DNA of 64,000 nt, from positions 1-64,000 of the forward strand of contig CAYJPL010000008.1 in NCBI GenBank assembly GCA_964372125.1, written 5' to 3'. This document shows positions 33,703 through 41,953 of this stretch, piece after piece. Position 1 is the stretch's first letter. Each line of letters opens with the position of its first letter. The notes under the pieces are model-generated. The model was not told the DNA's origin and searched no databases. It saw nothing but the letters and a program-made list of their open reading frames with translations. The translations under genes and the position numbers were made by a program. This stretch comes from Tannockella sp964372125 (GTDB lineage: Bacteria > Bacillota_I > Bacilli_A > Erysipelotrichales > Coprobacillaceae).

Positions 33703-34887
33703 ATGAATATAATATACAGCTACACCAACTATAATTGATATAGAAATATCAAAAAATAACATACAAACTAGTGTACTTAATGATGTAATTGATGTAAATA
33801 CATCTTTTTTTATCATCTTTATTCCAGTATAAATTAATATACTACTTAATGATACTAATGGAACATAACTCATAATTGGAGCAAGAAACAATATCATAAT
33901 TAACAAGAATAAAGAATGAAAAACACTTATTATTCTCGTTCTACCTCCTGTCATAATCGCAACTTGTGTACTTGAAAAACTTGCAGCTGAAGGAACACAA
34001 CCAAAGAATGGCAAAATATAATTACCTATTGATAATGCACTTATTTCATTGTTTATACTAAATTTTGTGTTTGTTATCTTTGAAGCGGATAGGCCTGATG
34101 TAATTGATTTTACCATTAAAATGGTAGCAACATTTATACTTGGCATAAGCAACTCAAAGAAATTATTTTTTAATGTATAAAGAAAAGTTGTATTGATATC
34201 AAATGTAATTACTTCTGGCATTTTTTCTACTGTGTCAATATCTAGTAATATAATCATATTTATAACTACGATAATAATTAATAACATCAATGATGATGGC
34301 ATTATTTTTTCTAATTTATTAGGATAGAACATTAGGAATAAAATACCAATTAGCCCTATTGATACAACAAGAATATTCATATCTACAATTATAAAAATTG
34401 CTTTTGTAAATATCTCGATAATACTTCCTTTTATACTCTCTACACCTAAAAATGTATCTATTTCACCAGCAATTATTAATAATCCAATACCACCATTTAT
34501 ACCTACAAGTACCTTAGAAGGTATTTTTTCTAGAAATATTGCTAGTTTACTAATTCTAAATAATAACATTATTGTCGCAACTATAATACCAGATGCTAAT
34601 ACACCATTTATACCATATTGTAATGCGATAAGTGAAAGTATTGTTGATGTAGAAGCCGTTGCACCATTAATTTGAAACCTTCCACCACCTAATACACCAA
34701 TAATAATACCACCTAATATCGCACTTATAATACCTGCAGTAGCATCTAATCCATTTGCAAGTCCTAGTGCTAGCGCTAAAGGCAAAGCCACAATCGCAGC
34801 ACTTAACCCTGATATAACATCTTTTTTTAACTTCATTAAATTATAATTTTTAAATTCTTCTTTTACCATGTTTATATAATTATTCAT
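33685..34887 (-). CDS. SulP family anion permease without STAS domain
   Basis: The 400-residue protein has about 11-12 transmembrane segments and SulP/SLC26 phrases: KKDVISGLSAAIVALPLALALGLANG at the start, GGGRFQINGATASTSTILSLIALQYG, and LPFFGCVPSAASFSSTQVAIMTGGRTR in the second half. It ends right after the membrane part (YYIHKKIKG), so the cytoplasmic STAS domain of typical 500-600-residue members is missing. The transported anion (sulphate, bicarbonate or a dicarboxylate) cannot be told. It is convergent with the RyR gene and divergent from the AraC regulator. Confidence 0.85.
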   Translation of the reverse strand: MNNYINMVKEEFKNYNLMKLKKDVISGLSAAIVALPLALALGLANGLDATAGIISAILGGIIIGVLGGGRFQINGATASTSTILSLIALQYGINGVLASGIIVATIMLLFRISKLAIFLEKIPSKVLVGINGGIGLLIIAGEIDTFLGVESIKGSIIEIFTKAIFIIVDMNILVVSIGLIGILFLMFYPNKLEKIMPSSLMLLIIIVVINMIILLDIDTVEKMPEVITFDINTTFLYTLKNNFFELLMPSINVATILMVKSITSGLSASKITNTKFSINNEISALSIGNYILPFFGCVPSAASFSSTQVAIMTGGRTRIISVFHSLFLLIMILFLAPIMSYVPLVSLSSILIYTGIKMIKKDVFTSITSLSTLVCMLFFDISISIIVGVAVYYIHKKIKG

Positions 34888-34983
34888 ATATTTACCTCTT
34901 TACAATACAACAATATCATCATTTACGATTAAATTATGCTATAATATATTCAAATAATACAACTATTAAGTCAGGAGTACATT

Positions 34984-35805
34984 ATGTTATCAAATAATCT
35001 AGTATATAATCATAAAATAGAAAAAGAATTTCCTCTTCTTATTATCAACAATGCAAAAGGTTTATCTTCTCTTTCTCTTATTCATTGTCATGAACAATTA
35101 CAGCTTATACAAGTTCTTTCAGGAACAATAACAATATCTACTTTATCGAATGAATATACATGTAAGTATGGTAATGTTATTTTTATTAATAGTAATGTAT
35201 TTCATAATATAACTTCTACAAATGGACAATATCGTAGTATCATATTTGATTATTCACTCATTCAAATTGTTAATCATCCAAGTATTAATAAACATTATTA
35301 TGATGACTTTATCGAAAATCACTTTTTTGATATTCTTATTAGTGATAATAATACCTGTAATAATAGTATTAATGAAATATGTAACAAAGGAGATATATAT
35401 TATCAAACTATGCATCTATCTATTATCTGGTATCAATTAATACAATCATCATCTACTAGTAAAAAAAATACTACACAATATCAAAATAATGAAATTTTAT
35501 CATTATTAGATTACATTCAAAACAATTATTATACTGATATTACAATTGATGTACTATGCAGTATATCACATCTTTCTAGTTCATCAATTCAAAGATTATT
35601 TAAAAAATATCTTAAACTTTCACCATATGATTATATTATTCAATATCGACTTGAAAAAAGTATTCCATTGCTTTTAGAAACAAATCTTCCTATCAATGAT
35701 ATTTCTCATAATGTTGGTTATACAAATCCAAGTATGTATATAAAACATTTTAAAAAATATTATTCTACCACACCTCTTCAATATCGTAAATTTCACGAAG
35801 CATAA
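34984..35805 (+). CDS. AraC family transcriptional regulator
   Basis: The 273-residue protein has an N-terminal cupin-like sensor (HCHEQLQLIQVLSGTITI, then GNVIFINSNVFHNI) and a C-terminal pair of helix-turn-helix motifs: TIDVLCSISHLSSSSIQRLFKKYLKLSPYDYI and LPINDISHNVGYTNPSMYIKHFKKYYSTTPLQYRK. The ligand is unknown. Divergent position next to sulP suggests that it may control this gene, but no operator is obvious. The start follows AGGAGTACATT. Confidence 0.9.
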   Translation: MLSNNLVYNHKIEKEFPLLIINNAKGLSSLSLIHCHEQLQLIQVLSGTITISTLSNEYTCKYGNVIFINSNVFHNITSTNGQYRSIIFDYSLIQIVNHPSINKHYYDDFIENHFFDILISDNNTCNNSINEICNKGDIYYQTMHLSIIWYQLIQSSSTSKKNTTQYQNNEILSLLDYIQNNYYTDITIDVLCSISHLSSSSIQRLFKKYLKLSPYDYIIQYRLEKSIPLLLETNLPINDISHNVGYTNPSMYIKHFKKYYSTTPLQYRKFHEA

Positions 35806-35855
35806 GTATCGTAATTTTTATTGAAATGCTTTATTATTATAATTGAGGTGAAAAT

Positions 35856-36206
35856 ATGAATAAATTTATATGGTATCCAAAATGTTCAACATGTATTAAA
35901 GCAAAAAAACATCTTGATCAACTTGGTTTACAGTTTACAACAAGACATATTGTTGAAGAAAGTCTTACAGTTGAAGAATTAGAAAGTTTGTATAAAAAAA
36001 GTAACTTACCTTTAAAAAAATTCTTTAATACTTCTGGTTTAAAATATCGTGAATTACAATTAAAAGACAAGTTACCTACTTTAAGTATTGAAGAACAACT
36101 TGAATTACTTGCAAGTGATGGTATGCTTGTAAAAAGACCAATATTAGAAACTAATGATACAGTATTTATTGGTTATAAAGCAGAATTATATGATTCTCTA
36201 AAATAA
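35856..36206 (+). CDS. Spx/ArsC-like (YffB/MgsR-type) thioredoxin-fold protein
   Basis: The 116-residue protein has WYPKCSTCIKAKKHLDQLG at the N-terminus with a CxxC redox pair (CSTC), and later NTSGLKYRELQLKD and LLASDGMLVKRPILETNDTVFIGYK. These are the ArsC/Spx family landmarks. In arsenate reductases the fold reduces substrate; in Spx and MgsR it contacts RNA polymerase. The Gly52/RPIR features of true Spx are not clear, so a reductase-like role is equally possible. It follows the AraC gene after 50 nt. The start follows GAGGTGAAAAT. Confidence 0.85.
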   Translation: MNKFIWYPKCSTCIKAKKHLDQLGLQFTTRHIVEESLTVEELESLYKKSNLPLKKFFNTSGLKYRELQLKDKLPTLSIEEQLELLASDGMLVKRPILETNDTVFIGYKAELYDSLK

Positions 36207-36232
36207 AAATGAGTATTAATTACTCATTTTTT
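36205..36232. terminator. Bidirectional terminator between convergent genes
   Basis: Arms AAAAATGAGTA and TACTCATTTTT with a 5-nt loop. The right arm reaches into the last codons of the small minus-strand gene. Confidence 0.85.
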
Positions 36233-36442
36233 GTTTAAATAATATATTGATAATACATGTAAAATAGTACTTTGTATAGCTGCTACAATAGTGAGCATTA
36301 ACATTATAAATGCATACATATCAAGACTACCTGTATTTAATGCTGCTACAATTATATAAATTATAAGTGACACTATTGCAAGTATCTTTGTATATTTAGA
36401 ATACATTGATAACCTTGCATAAATTAGTTTATTTTTATTCAT
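36224..36442 (-). CDS. Unknown 72-residue membrane protein coupled to mnmE
   Basis: The protein MNKNKLIYARLSMYSKYTKI... has two hydrophobic segments (ILAIVSLIIYIIVAALN and MYAFIMLMLTIVAAIQSTILHVLSIYYL) and ends NKK. I do not recognise it. Its ATG lies one base after the mnmE stop codon and there is little Shine-Dalgarno sequence, so translation is probably coupled. The hairpin at its 3' end acts as terminator for both genes. Confidence 0.55.
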   Translation of the reverse strand: MNKNKLIYARLSMYSKYTKILAIVSLIIYIIVAALNTGSLDMYAFIMLMLTIVAAIQSTILHVLSIYYLNKK

Positions 36443-36443
36443 T

Positions 36444-37778
36444 TTATTTACCAATACAAAAGCGTTTAAATAATTCATCTAATAAATCATCTTTTGCTTG
36501 TTGTCCTAATATTTCTTTTAATAGTAACCAACATTGTTGTAAATCTTCAACAATTAAATCTGTTGGTATCTGATTGTTCATTGCGTCAATTGCTTGATTT
36601 AAAGATTCTTTTGCTTTTAATAGTATATCATTTTGTCTTGCATTAGTAAGTATTTCTAGATTATTAAAATCAATACTTCCAAATTTAAATATATCTTTTA
36701 TTTCATCAATAATTGATTGTATATCTTTATTCATTGCACTAATTTGAATACCTTTTAGATCAACAACTATACCTTGATCTTTTTTGTTTATAATAATTAT
36801 ACGATTTTTATCTTTTGTTTGTTCAAGAATTTCTAAATCTTCTGTTTGTAGTTCCATTGAGCCATCAATAACTACCAATAATAATTCTGCTTCATTAATT
36901 AATGCAAGTGATTTTTCTACACCAATATGCTCAATAATATCACTTGTATCTCTAATTCCAGCAGTATCAATCATATTTAATATGACATCATCAATTCTTA
37001 TACTTCCTTCAACGATATCTCTAGTAGTTCCAGCGATATTTGTGACAATTGCCTTATCTTCTTGTAACATAGCATTTAGTAAACTCGATTTACCAACATT
37101 AGGTCTTCCTACTATTACTGTTTTTATACCATCTTTTAAAAGTCTTACATTTTTAGAATCATTAATGATTTTTGTCATTTTCTTTTCTAATTCTATACTC
37201 TTAGGAAGTAAATTATTGGCCGTTAATTCTTCTACATCATCATATTCTGGATAATCAATATTTACTTCAATTTGTGTGATGATTTGTATTAAATCTTCTT
37301 TTAAATCTTCTATAAAATTTCTTATATTTCCTTGTATTCCTTGAAGAGCAAGGTTCGTTGCTACTTCACTTTTTGCAGTAATAATATCACTTATTGCTTC
37401 TGCTTGTGATAAATCTATTCTACCATTTAAAAAAGCTCTTTTACTAAACTCACCACGCTGTGCTAGTCTTGCACCATATTTTAAACATGTTTCAAGTACT
37501 TTTGTAGTTATAAAAACTCCACCATGGCAACTTATTTCGACCATTTCTTCTCCTGTAAATGTTTTATTTCCACGATATATAGATACCATAACTTCATCTA
37601 TTTTTTTATCTTCATCCTTTATAAAACCATACGTTATTGTATGACTATCTTTTGATATTATATTACCAGTGAAAAATTTAGAAACTAATTCTATACTTCC
37701 TTTTCCACTTACTCGCAACATTGATATTGCTGCTTCTAGTCTACTTGTAGCAACTGCTACAATTATTTCATCATTCAT
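36444..37778 (-). CDS. mnmE: tRNA uridine-5-carboxymethylaminomethyl modification GTPase
   Basis: The 444-residue protein has the N-terminal tetrahydrofolate-binding domain (EIIVAVATSRLEAAISMLRVSG, then EEMVEISCHGG), a helical domain, and an inserted G domain with GRPNVGKSSLLNAM, GTTRDIVEG and DTAGIRDT, ending in the invariant CIGK motif at the C-terminus. With MnmG it modifies the wobble uridine of several tRNAs. The start at 37778 follows GAGGTGATTAC; the longer ATG would contain that site. MnmG, its usual downstream partner near oriC, is not in the window. Confidence 0.96.
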   Translation of the reverse strand: MNDEIIVAVATSRLEAAISMLRVSGKGSIELVSKFFTGNIISKDSHTITYGFIKDEDKKIDEVMVSIYRGNKTFTGEEMVEISCHGGVFITTKVLETCLKYGARLAQRGEFSKRAFLNGRIDLSQAEAISDIITAKSEVATNLALQGIQGNIRNFIEDLKEDLIQIITQIEVNIDYPEYDDVEELTANNLLPKSIELEKKMTKIINDSKNVRLLKDGIKTVIVGRPNVGKSSLLNAMLQEDKAIVTNIAGTTRDIVEGSIRIDDVILNMIDTAGIRDTSDIIEHIGVEKSLALINEAELLLVVIDGSMELQTEDLEILEQTKDKNRIIIINKKDQGIVVDLKGIQISAMNKDIQSIIDEIKDIFKFGSIDFNNLEILTNARQNDILLKAKESLNQAIDAMNNQIPTDLIVEDLQQCWLLLKEILGQQAKDDLLDELFKRFCIGK

Positions 37779-37834
37779 GTAATCACCTCGCATTGATTAT
37801 AACAAAAATATAAATTTTTTGTATTATTTTCTAT

Positions 37835-37862
37835 AAAAAAGGATAATGTTTCCATTATCCTT
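37835..37862 (-). terminator. Terminator of the rnpA-yidC-jag unit
   Basis: Arms AAGGATAATG and CATTATCCTT close on a 4-nt loop and are followed by six T on the minus strand. The stem includes the jag stop region. Confidence 0.88.
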
Positions 37863-38460
37863 ATTCACTATAGTAAATTGTCATATAACGATCTTTTCCT
37901 TCGCCATGACTTTGTGTTTTAATATTACTCATTTCACTAAGTACTTGATGCATTACTTTTCTTTCATCTGCTGGCATTGGATCTAATTTAAATTCTGCTT
38001 TTGTACGCTGAACTTGTTTTCCAAATCTTTTTGCCATTGAAGAGACTTTTTTATAACGATCTTCCTTATACCCATTAATATCTACGCTTACTTCTATTCT
38101 TTTTTTGTATTTTGTAGTAACAGCATTTTTAACAATGAAGTTTAATGCTCTTAAAATTGTTCCACCCTTACCTATAAGGATAGAATTATGACTAGAATTT
38201 ACATTACAATATATTCTTCCATCTTGAATATAAGATACTGTTTCTACTTCAAATTCCATTGATCCTAGAATGCGACGAATATATTCTTCAATATAATCTT
38301 GTACCATTTGGATTGTATAACAAGAAATATCAACTTTTTTTGAAAATAAACTTTTCTTTTCCATTGTTACTTCATAAGTTAACTGATCCAATGTTACTCC
38401 TAAATCTTGACATGCAAGATTTACTGCTTCATCTACTGTTTTTGCGCTATATGTTTTCAT
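37861..38460 (-). CDS. jag: RNA-binding protein Jag/KhpB
   Basis: The 199-residue protein has the three Jag parts in order: the Jag-N domain (TYSAKTVDEAVNLACQDLG, with KKSLFSKK), a KH-II domain with ILIGKGGTILRALNFIV, and a C-terminal R3H domain with MPADERKVMHQVL and HGEGKDRYMTIYY. It partners KhpA and affects cell division and wall synthesis in Gram-positive bacteria. It follows yidC by 10 nt, as in most Bacillota. Confidence 0.95.
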   Translation of the reverse strand: MKTYSAKTVDEAVNLACQDLGVTLDQLTYEVTMEKKSLFSKKVDISCYTIQMVQDYIEEYIRRILGSMEFEVETVSYIQDGRIYCNVNSSHNSILIGKGGTILRALNFIVKNAVTTKYKKRIEVSVDINGYKEDRYKKVSSMAKRFGKQVQRTKAEFKLDPMPADERKVMHQVLSEMSNIKTQSHGEGKDRYMTIYYSE

Positions 38461-38470
38461 AATATACCTC

Positions 38471-39364
38471 TTATTTATTTAAGAAATTTTTATTTACACT
38501 ATCTACTTCTTTTCTTGCTTTTTCAATATGGAATAATTGAATATAAACTGTTTTACAAATATTAATTGTATTTGTTGTTATCCAGTATAATGACATCACT
38601 GCTGGCATGATTAATGCAAAATAGATAATCATGATAGTCATCATACGATTCATTGTTTTCATTTGTTTCATTTGATTTGACTGTTTGTAACGTGGGTTAC
38701 GTCTTGCCATAATCTGAGAAATTTCCATTGATAAGAACTGCGTACCAGCAACACATAATACTAATATAATATATGGTATTTGGAATGCTAATACTGGCTC
38801 CATTAATTGTGTACCTAAATTGATACCAAAGAATGATGATTCATATAATATTTCAATACGCTGAACCCCTTGCCACATCGCAAACATAATTGGTAATGTA
38901 ACTAACATTGTAAGCGATCCAAACATACTTACATTATTTTTCTTATATAATGCTTGAATTTCTGCATTTTGACGCATTGTTGATGCTTGATCTTTACGTC
39001 CTTTGTATTTTCTTTGAATTTTTTCTAATTCTGGTTGAATTAATTGTATTTTTTGTTGAGAAATAGTTGATTTAATCATCACTGGTAATGTAATTAAATT
39101 TACTACTACTGTTATTAATACTACACCTAATGCAACATTTCCTAATATATCTGATGCATAGATAATTCCTTTAGAAATAGGAATTACTAATAAAAAATCA
39201 AATATACCAGCATCCATAGACCATGGTGTACTTTTATTAATAGCTCTATCAGCTAACAATTGACCATTAGAATCTAAGTTTGAAGTACATCCTGTTAAAA
39301 TTAATACAAAACATACTAATCCTAATACTTTTAATACTTTTTTTGTTCTACTACTAATATACAT
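38471..39364 (-). CDS. yidC: Membrane protein insertase YidC/OxaA1
   Basis: The 297-residue protein starts with a lipoprotein signal peptide ending in LTGC (Cys26), then has five transmembrane segments with the YidC2 phrases GNVALGVVLITVVVNLITLPVMI, a hydrophilic helical hairpin (QKIQLIQPELEKIQRKYKGRKDQ) and MFGSLTMLVTLPIMFAMWQGVQR. It inserts membrane proteins with or without SecYEG. The conserved pore Arg of Gram-positive YidC may be that in KSTISQ-adjacent helices, which I could not place with certainty. It overlaps nothing and lies directly after rnpA. Confidence 0.95.
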   Translation of the reverse strand: MYISSRTKKVLKVLGLVCFVLILTGCTSNLDSNGQLLADRAINKSTPWSMDAGIFDFLLVIPISKGIIYASDILGNVALGVVLITVVVNLITLPVMIKSTISQQKIQLIQPELEKIQRKYKGRKDQASTMRQNAEIQALYKKNNVSMFGSLTMLVTLPIMFAMWQGVQRIEILYESSFFGINLGTQLMEPVLAFQIPYIILVLCVAGTQFLSMEISQIMARRNPRYKQSNQMKQMKTMNRMMTIMIIYFALIMPAVMSLYWITTNTINICKTVYIQLFHIEKARKEVDSVNKNFLNK

Positions 39365-39703
39365 TTAACTTTCCGCCCTTTTTTCAATTTTTCGTAAAAG
39401 ATAATTCATTTCTTTTACCTTTTGTTTATAATCTAGCGATAAAAACTTGTTCCTTACTATTATAATATAATCCATGTCTTGCTGACAACTAAAAATATCA
39501 TTTACTAACATACGAACTTGTCTTTTTACTTTATTTCTTACGACTGCATTTCCTAATTTCTTCGATACAGATATACCTACACGATAATGATCTATATCAT
39601 TTTTTAAGAAATATATAACAAATGCTTGATTGGCGACACTTTTTTTCTTTGAAATGATTCGACCAAAATCCTCATTTTTTCTTACTCTATAATCTTTTTT
39701 CAT
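39365..39703 (-). CDS. rnpA: Ribonuclease P protein component
   Basis: The 112-residue basic protein starts KKDYRVRKNEDFGRIISKKKS and has the family signature RVGISVSKKLGNAVVRNKVKRQVR, which contacts the tRNA leader and the P RNA. It helps RNase P RNA to mature tRNA 5' ends. It is transcribed with rpmH across an internal terminator-like hairpin. The start follows CTAGGAAAAT. Confidence 0.96.
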   Translation of the reverse strand: MKKDYRVRKNEDFGRIISKKKSVANQAFVIYFLKNDIDHYRVGISVSKKLGNAVVRNKVKRQVRMLVNDIFSCQQDMDYIIIVRNKFLSLDYKQKVKEMNYLLRKIEKRAES

Positions 39704-39713
39704 ATTTTCCTAG

Positions 39714-39742
39714 AAAAAAAGTCCACCGCAAAGTGGACTTTT
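39714..39742 (-). terminator. Attenuator-like terminator between rpmH and rnpA
   Basis: Arms AAAAGTCCAC and GTGGACTTTT with a 6-nt loop and seven T follow the rpmH stop by 5 nt. No second promoter for rnpA is evident, so partial read-through probably sets the low level of RnpA relative to L34. Confidence 0.85.
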
Positions 39743-39747
39743 AAAAG

Positions 39748-39882
39748 TTAAGCAGATATTACTTTTCTTCCTCTTTTACGGCGACGTGCAAGTACTTTCT
39801 TTCCTCCAACTGTTGCCATTCTGGCTCTAAAACCATGAGTTTTTGATCTTTTTCTTTTATTTGGTTGATATGTTCTTTTCAT
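39748..39882 (-). CDS. rpmH: 50S ribosomal protein L34
   Basis: A short gene (44 residues) translating as MKRTYQPNKRKRSKTHGFRA, then RMATVGGKKVLARRRKRGRK and VISA. This is the highly conserved L34 sequence. The start follows TGGAGGTGTATTAGA. It is the usual divergent neighbour of dnaA across oriC. Confidence 0.98.
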   Translation of the reverse strand: MKRTYQPNKRKRSKTHGFRARMATVGGKKVLARRRKRGRKVISA

Positions 39883-39938
39883 TCTAATACACCTCCAAAA
39901 TCTTTATTTATTTTTATACAAATAACATATGCCTATAC

Positions 39939-39967
39939 ATTTTATCTAATTTATTTCAATAAGTCAA
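39939..39967 (-). promoter_or_regulatory. Promoter of rpmH-rnpA-yidC-jag
   Basis: TTGACT (39962-39967) and TAAAAT (39939-39944) with a 17-base spacer, about 55 nt upstream of rpmH. Confidence 0.75.
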
Positions 39968-40476
39968 ATATTATTTAACATTTATGCTTTTTTGTTTATT
40001 AACTTACAAGTTATTTTTTCAATCTAATAATGCTTTTTTATGTCTTATATACTTAATTTTTTAAATTTAATAGATTTTATTTACTTACTTATTCATAATA
40101 TCATTCCTTTATTCGTATAATTTCTCCCTATATTGTGAACAACTCAATTTATTCTTATACTTTTTCTATATAGTTATGCACATTGTGAATAACTATGTGC
40201 ATAACTGTGAATATCTTATATTTTTTACCTTATTTTCATTACTTTTTTTGTGAATCATTATTTAATTCTTAATATTTATTCATAATATTCACAATTCCAT
40301 CATGTGAATAAGATTATTTGTGCACATAAAAGTTGTGAATAATGTGAATAAGTACTTAAAACACACTTATATTCACAATATAAATGTGAATAACTATGTG
40401 TATAAGTTTTTTACGTTTTTTTTTTCTTTTTTTTTCTTTTTTTTCACGTATAATTATTTTGGTAGGGGGTATTTAT
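39968..40476. other. oriC: Replication origin, upstream part (DnaA boxes and AT-rich unwinding region)
   Basis: The 594-nt gene-free stretch between rpmH and dnaA holds the rpmH promoter and then the origin. Five copies of TGTGAATAA (TTATTCACA on the minus strand) lie at 40184, 40303, 40334, 40343 and 40385; those at 40334 and 40343 abut with no gap. Variants are TTATGCACA at 40174, TGTGCATAA at 40196 and TGTGTATAA at 40397. No canonical TTATCCACA is present. From 40406 to 40444 an almost pure T/C tract precedes dnaA and is the likely duplex unwinding element. The canonical layout is the basis of the call. Confidence 0.9.
40448..40453 (+). promoter_or_regulatory. Likely -10 element of the dnaA promoter
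   Basis: TATAAT lies 24 bases before the dnaA ATG. The expected -35 falls in the T/C tract and is not recognisable. The start would leave a very short leader containing GTAGGGGG. Confidence 0.4.
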
Positions 40477-41817
40477 ATGCATGATTTAAATAGTATATGG
40501 CAACATTGTTTAACAATAATGGAAGAAAAGAAAATAGTTGAAGATAAATTAGTATTTGATACTTACTATAAAGGTTCTTCACTTGTATCTTTAGAAAACA
40601 ATATTGCTACTTTAACAACATTAATGAAGTTTAATGTTGATACCATAATGTCTAAACAAACAGAAATAGAATCTATTTTATCTTCTATATTATCTATGAC
40701 TATAACATTACAGGTTATTACAAAAGATGAATATGATGAAAAAAAAGCTCTTACTACTGTTCGTGTAGAGACATTTGAATCTAATTTAAATAAGAATTTT
40801 ACTTTTGATTCATTTGTTATTGGTAGTTCAAATCGTATGGCTCAAAATGCTGCATTTATTGTATCTACAAACCCCGGGGCGAATTTTAATCCATTATTTT
40901 TATATAGTAATCCAGGTTTAGGTAAGACTCACTTACTACATTCTATTGGTAACTATGCAAAAAATATTAATTCTGATTTATCAATTCGTTATGTAACAAG
41001 TAAAGATTTCGTTGATGAAATTGTTGAAGCTATGAAATATAAAAATATAGAAGATGTTTATCAAAAATATAATTCTATAGATATTTTACTTATTGATGAT
41101 ATCCAATTTTTATTTGGTAAAGAAAAAAGTAGTGAGATATTCTTTCATATATTTAATAATATTATTAATAATAATAAACAAATTGTTATTACAAGTGATA
41201 AGAAGCCTGAAGAATTACAAGGAATTGAAGATCGTTTAATAAGTAGATTCCAATCAGGATTAAGTTTTGGAATTGATCCCCCAGAGTTTGAGACCGCAAG
41301 AGCAATATTAGAAAGAAAAATAGAAAATCTAGACAATCCACAATTAGTAATAAATGATGATGTTATAGACTTTCTTGCAACAAATTATTGTAATGATATA
41401 CGTAGTCTAGAAGGTTCTTTAAAAAGGTTATTCTTCTGCAGTATTATGCACTGTGTTAATAATATAGATATGCAATTTGTATTAGAAGCATTTAAAGATG
41501 ATAAAGCGGTTAAGAATCCAACAAATATTGCTTCTAAAGATAGTATCCTTCAAACAACTGCTGAATATTATTATTTAACAGTTGCACAGTTAATATCAAA
41601 AAATAAAACGAAGAATTTAACAATTCCTCGTGAGATTAGTATGTATTTAATGAGAGAATTATTAGATATCACTTTTGCTGAAATTGGAGCTATTTATGGT
41701 GGTAGAGATCACTCTACTATTATGAAGGCATGTGCTAGAGTAGAAAAAAGAATTGAAGAAGATAAGCAGTATCGATTAGCAGTTACAAAGCTAAAAGAGA
41801 AGTTATCAACATTTTAG
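40477..41817 (+). CDS. dnaA: Chromosomal replication initiator protein DnaA
   Basis: The 446-residue protein has domain I (to about 75), a very short linker, the AAA+ domain with Walker A NPGLGKTH and Walker B ILLIDDIQFL, and the DNA-binding domain IV ending in GGRDHSTIMKAC. Aligning domain IV by eye to E. coli DnaA, Lys377 stands at Arg399 (minor-groove contact), Glu386 at Gln408 and Ser413 at Thr435, while Arg407, Asp433 and His434 are kept. These changes coincide with the altered boxes at this origin. The start at 40477 follows GGTAGGGGGT; a longer frame upstream is only the pyrimidine tract. Confidence 0.97.
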   Translation: MHDLNSIWQHCLTIMEEKKIVEDKLVFDTYYKGSSLVSLENNIATLTTLMKFNVDTIMSKQTEIESILSSILSMTITLQVITKDEYDEKKALTTVRVETFESNLNKNFTFDSFVIGSSNRMAQNAAFIVSTNPGANFNPLFLYSNPGLGKTHLLHSIGNYAKNINSDLSIRYVTSKDFVDEIVEAMKYKNIEDVYQKYNSIDILLIDDIQFLFGKEKSSEIFFHIFNNIINNNKQIVITSDKKPEELQGIEDRLISRFQSGLSFGIDPPEFETARAILERKIENLDNPQLVINDDVIDFLATNYCNDIRSLEGSLKRLFFCSIMHCVNNIDMQFVLEAFKDDKAVKNPTNIASKDSILQTTAEYYYLTVAQLISKNKTKNLTIPREISMYLMRELLDITFAEIGAIYGGRDHSTIMKACARVEKRIEEDKQYRLAVTKLKEKLSTF

Positions 41818-41953
41818 TAACACTTATTCACATCTGAATTCACGTGTTTTTTGTTGATATAACGGGCTTATTTAGACTTATTCACGTTATTCACACTATA
41901 ATGATAATAATATAATTAGTTTTAACTAATAAATAAAAAGGAGTAGAAAGAAA
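41818..41953. other. Replication origin, downstream DnaA box cluster (dnaA-dnaN intergenic)
   Basis: TTATTCACA occurs at 41824-41832 and 41887-41895, and TTATTCACG at 41878-41886, so the last two abut. They are on the plus strand, opposite to most upstream boxes. Together with the upstream cluster this is a bipartite oriC like that of Bacillus. A TATAAT near 41900 probably belongs to the dnaN promoter. Confidence 0.8.

Noticed and set aside
41837..41848. CACGTG with a left half like parS between dnaA and dnaN
   Set aside because: Only the left half matches; the right half is a T run, so it is not a parS site.
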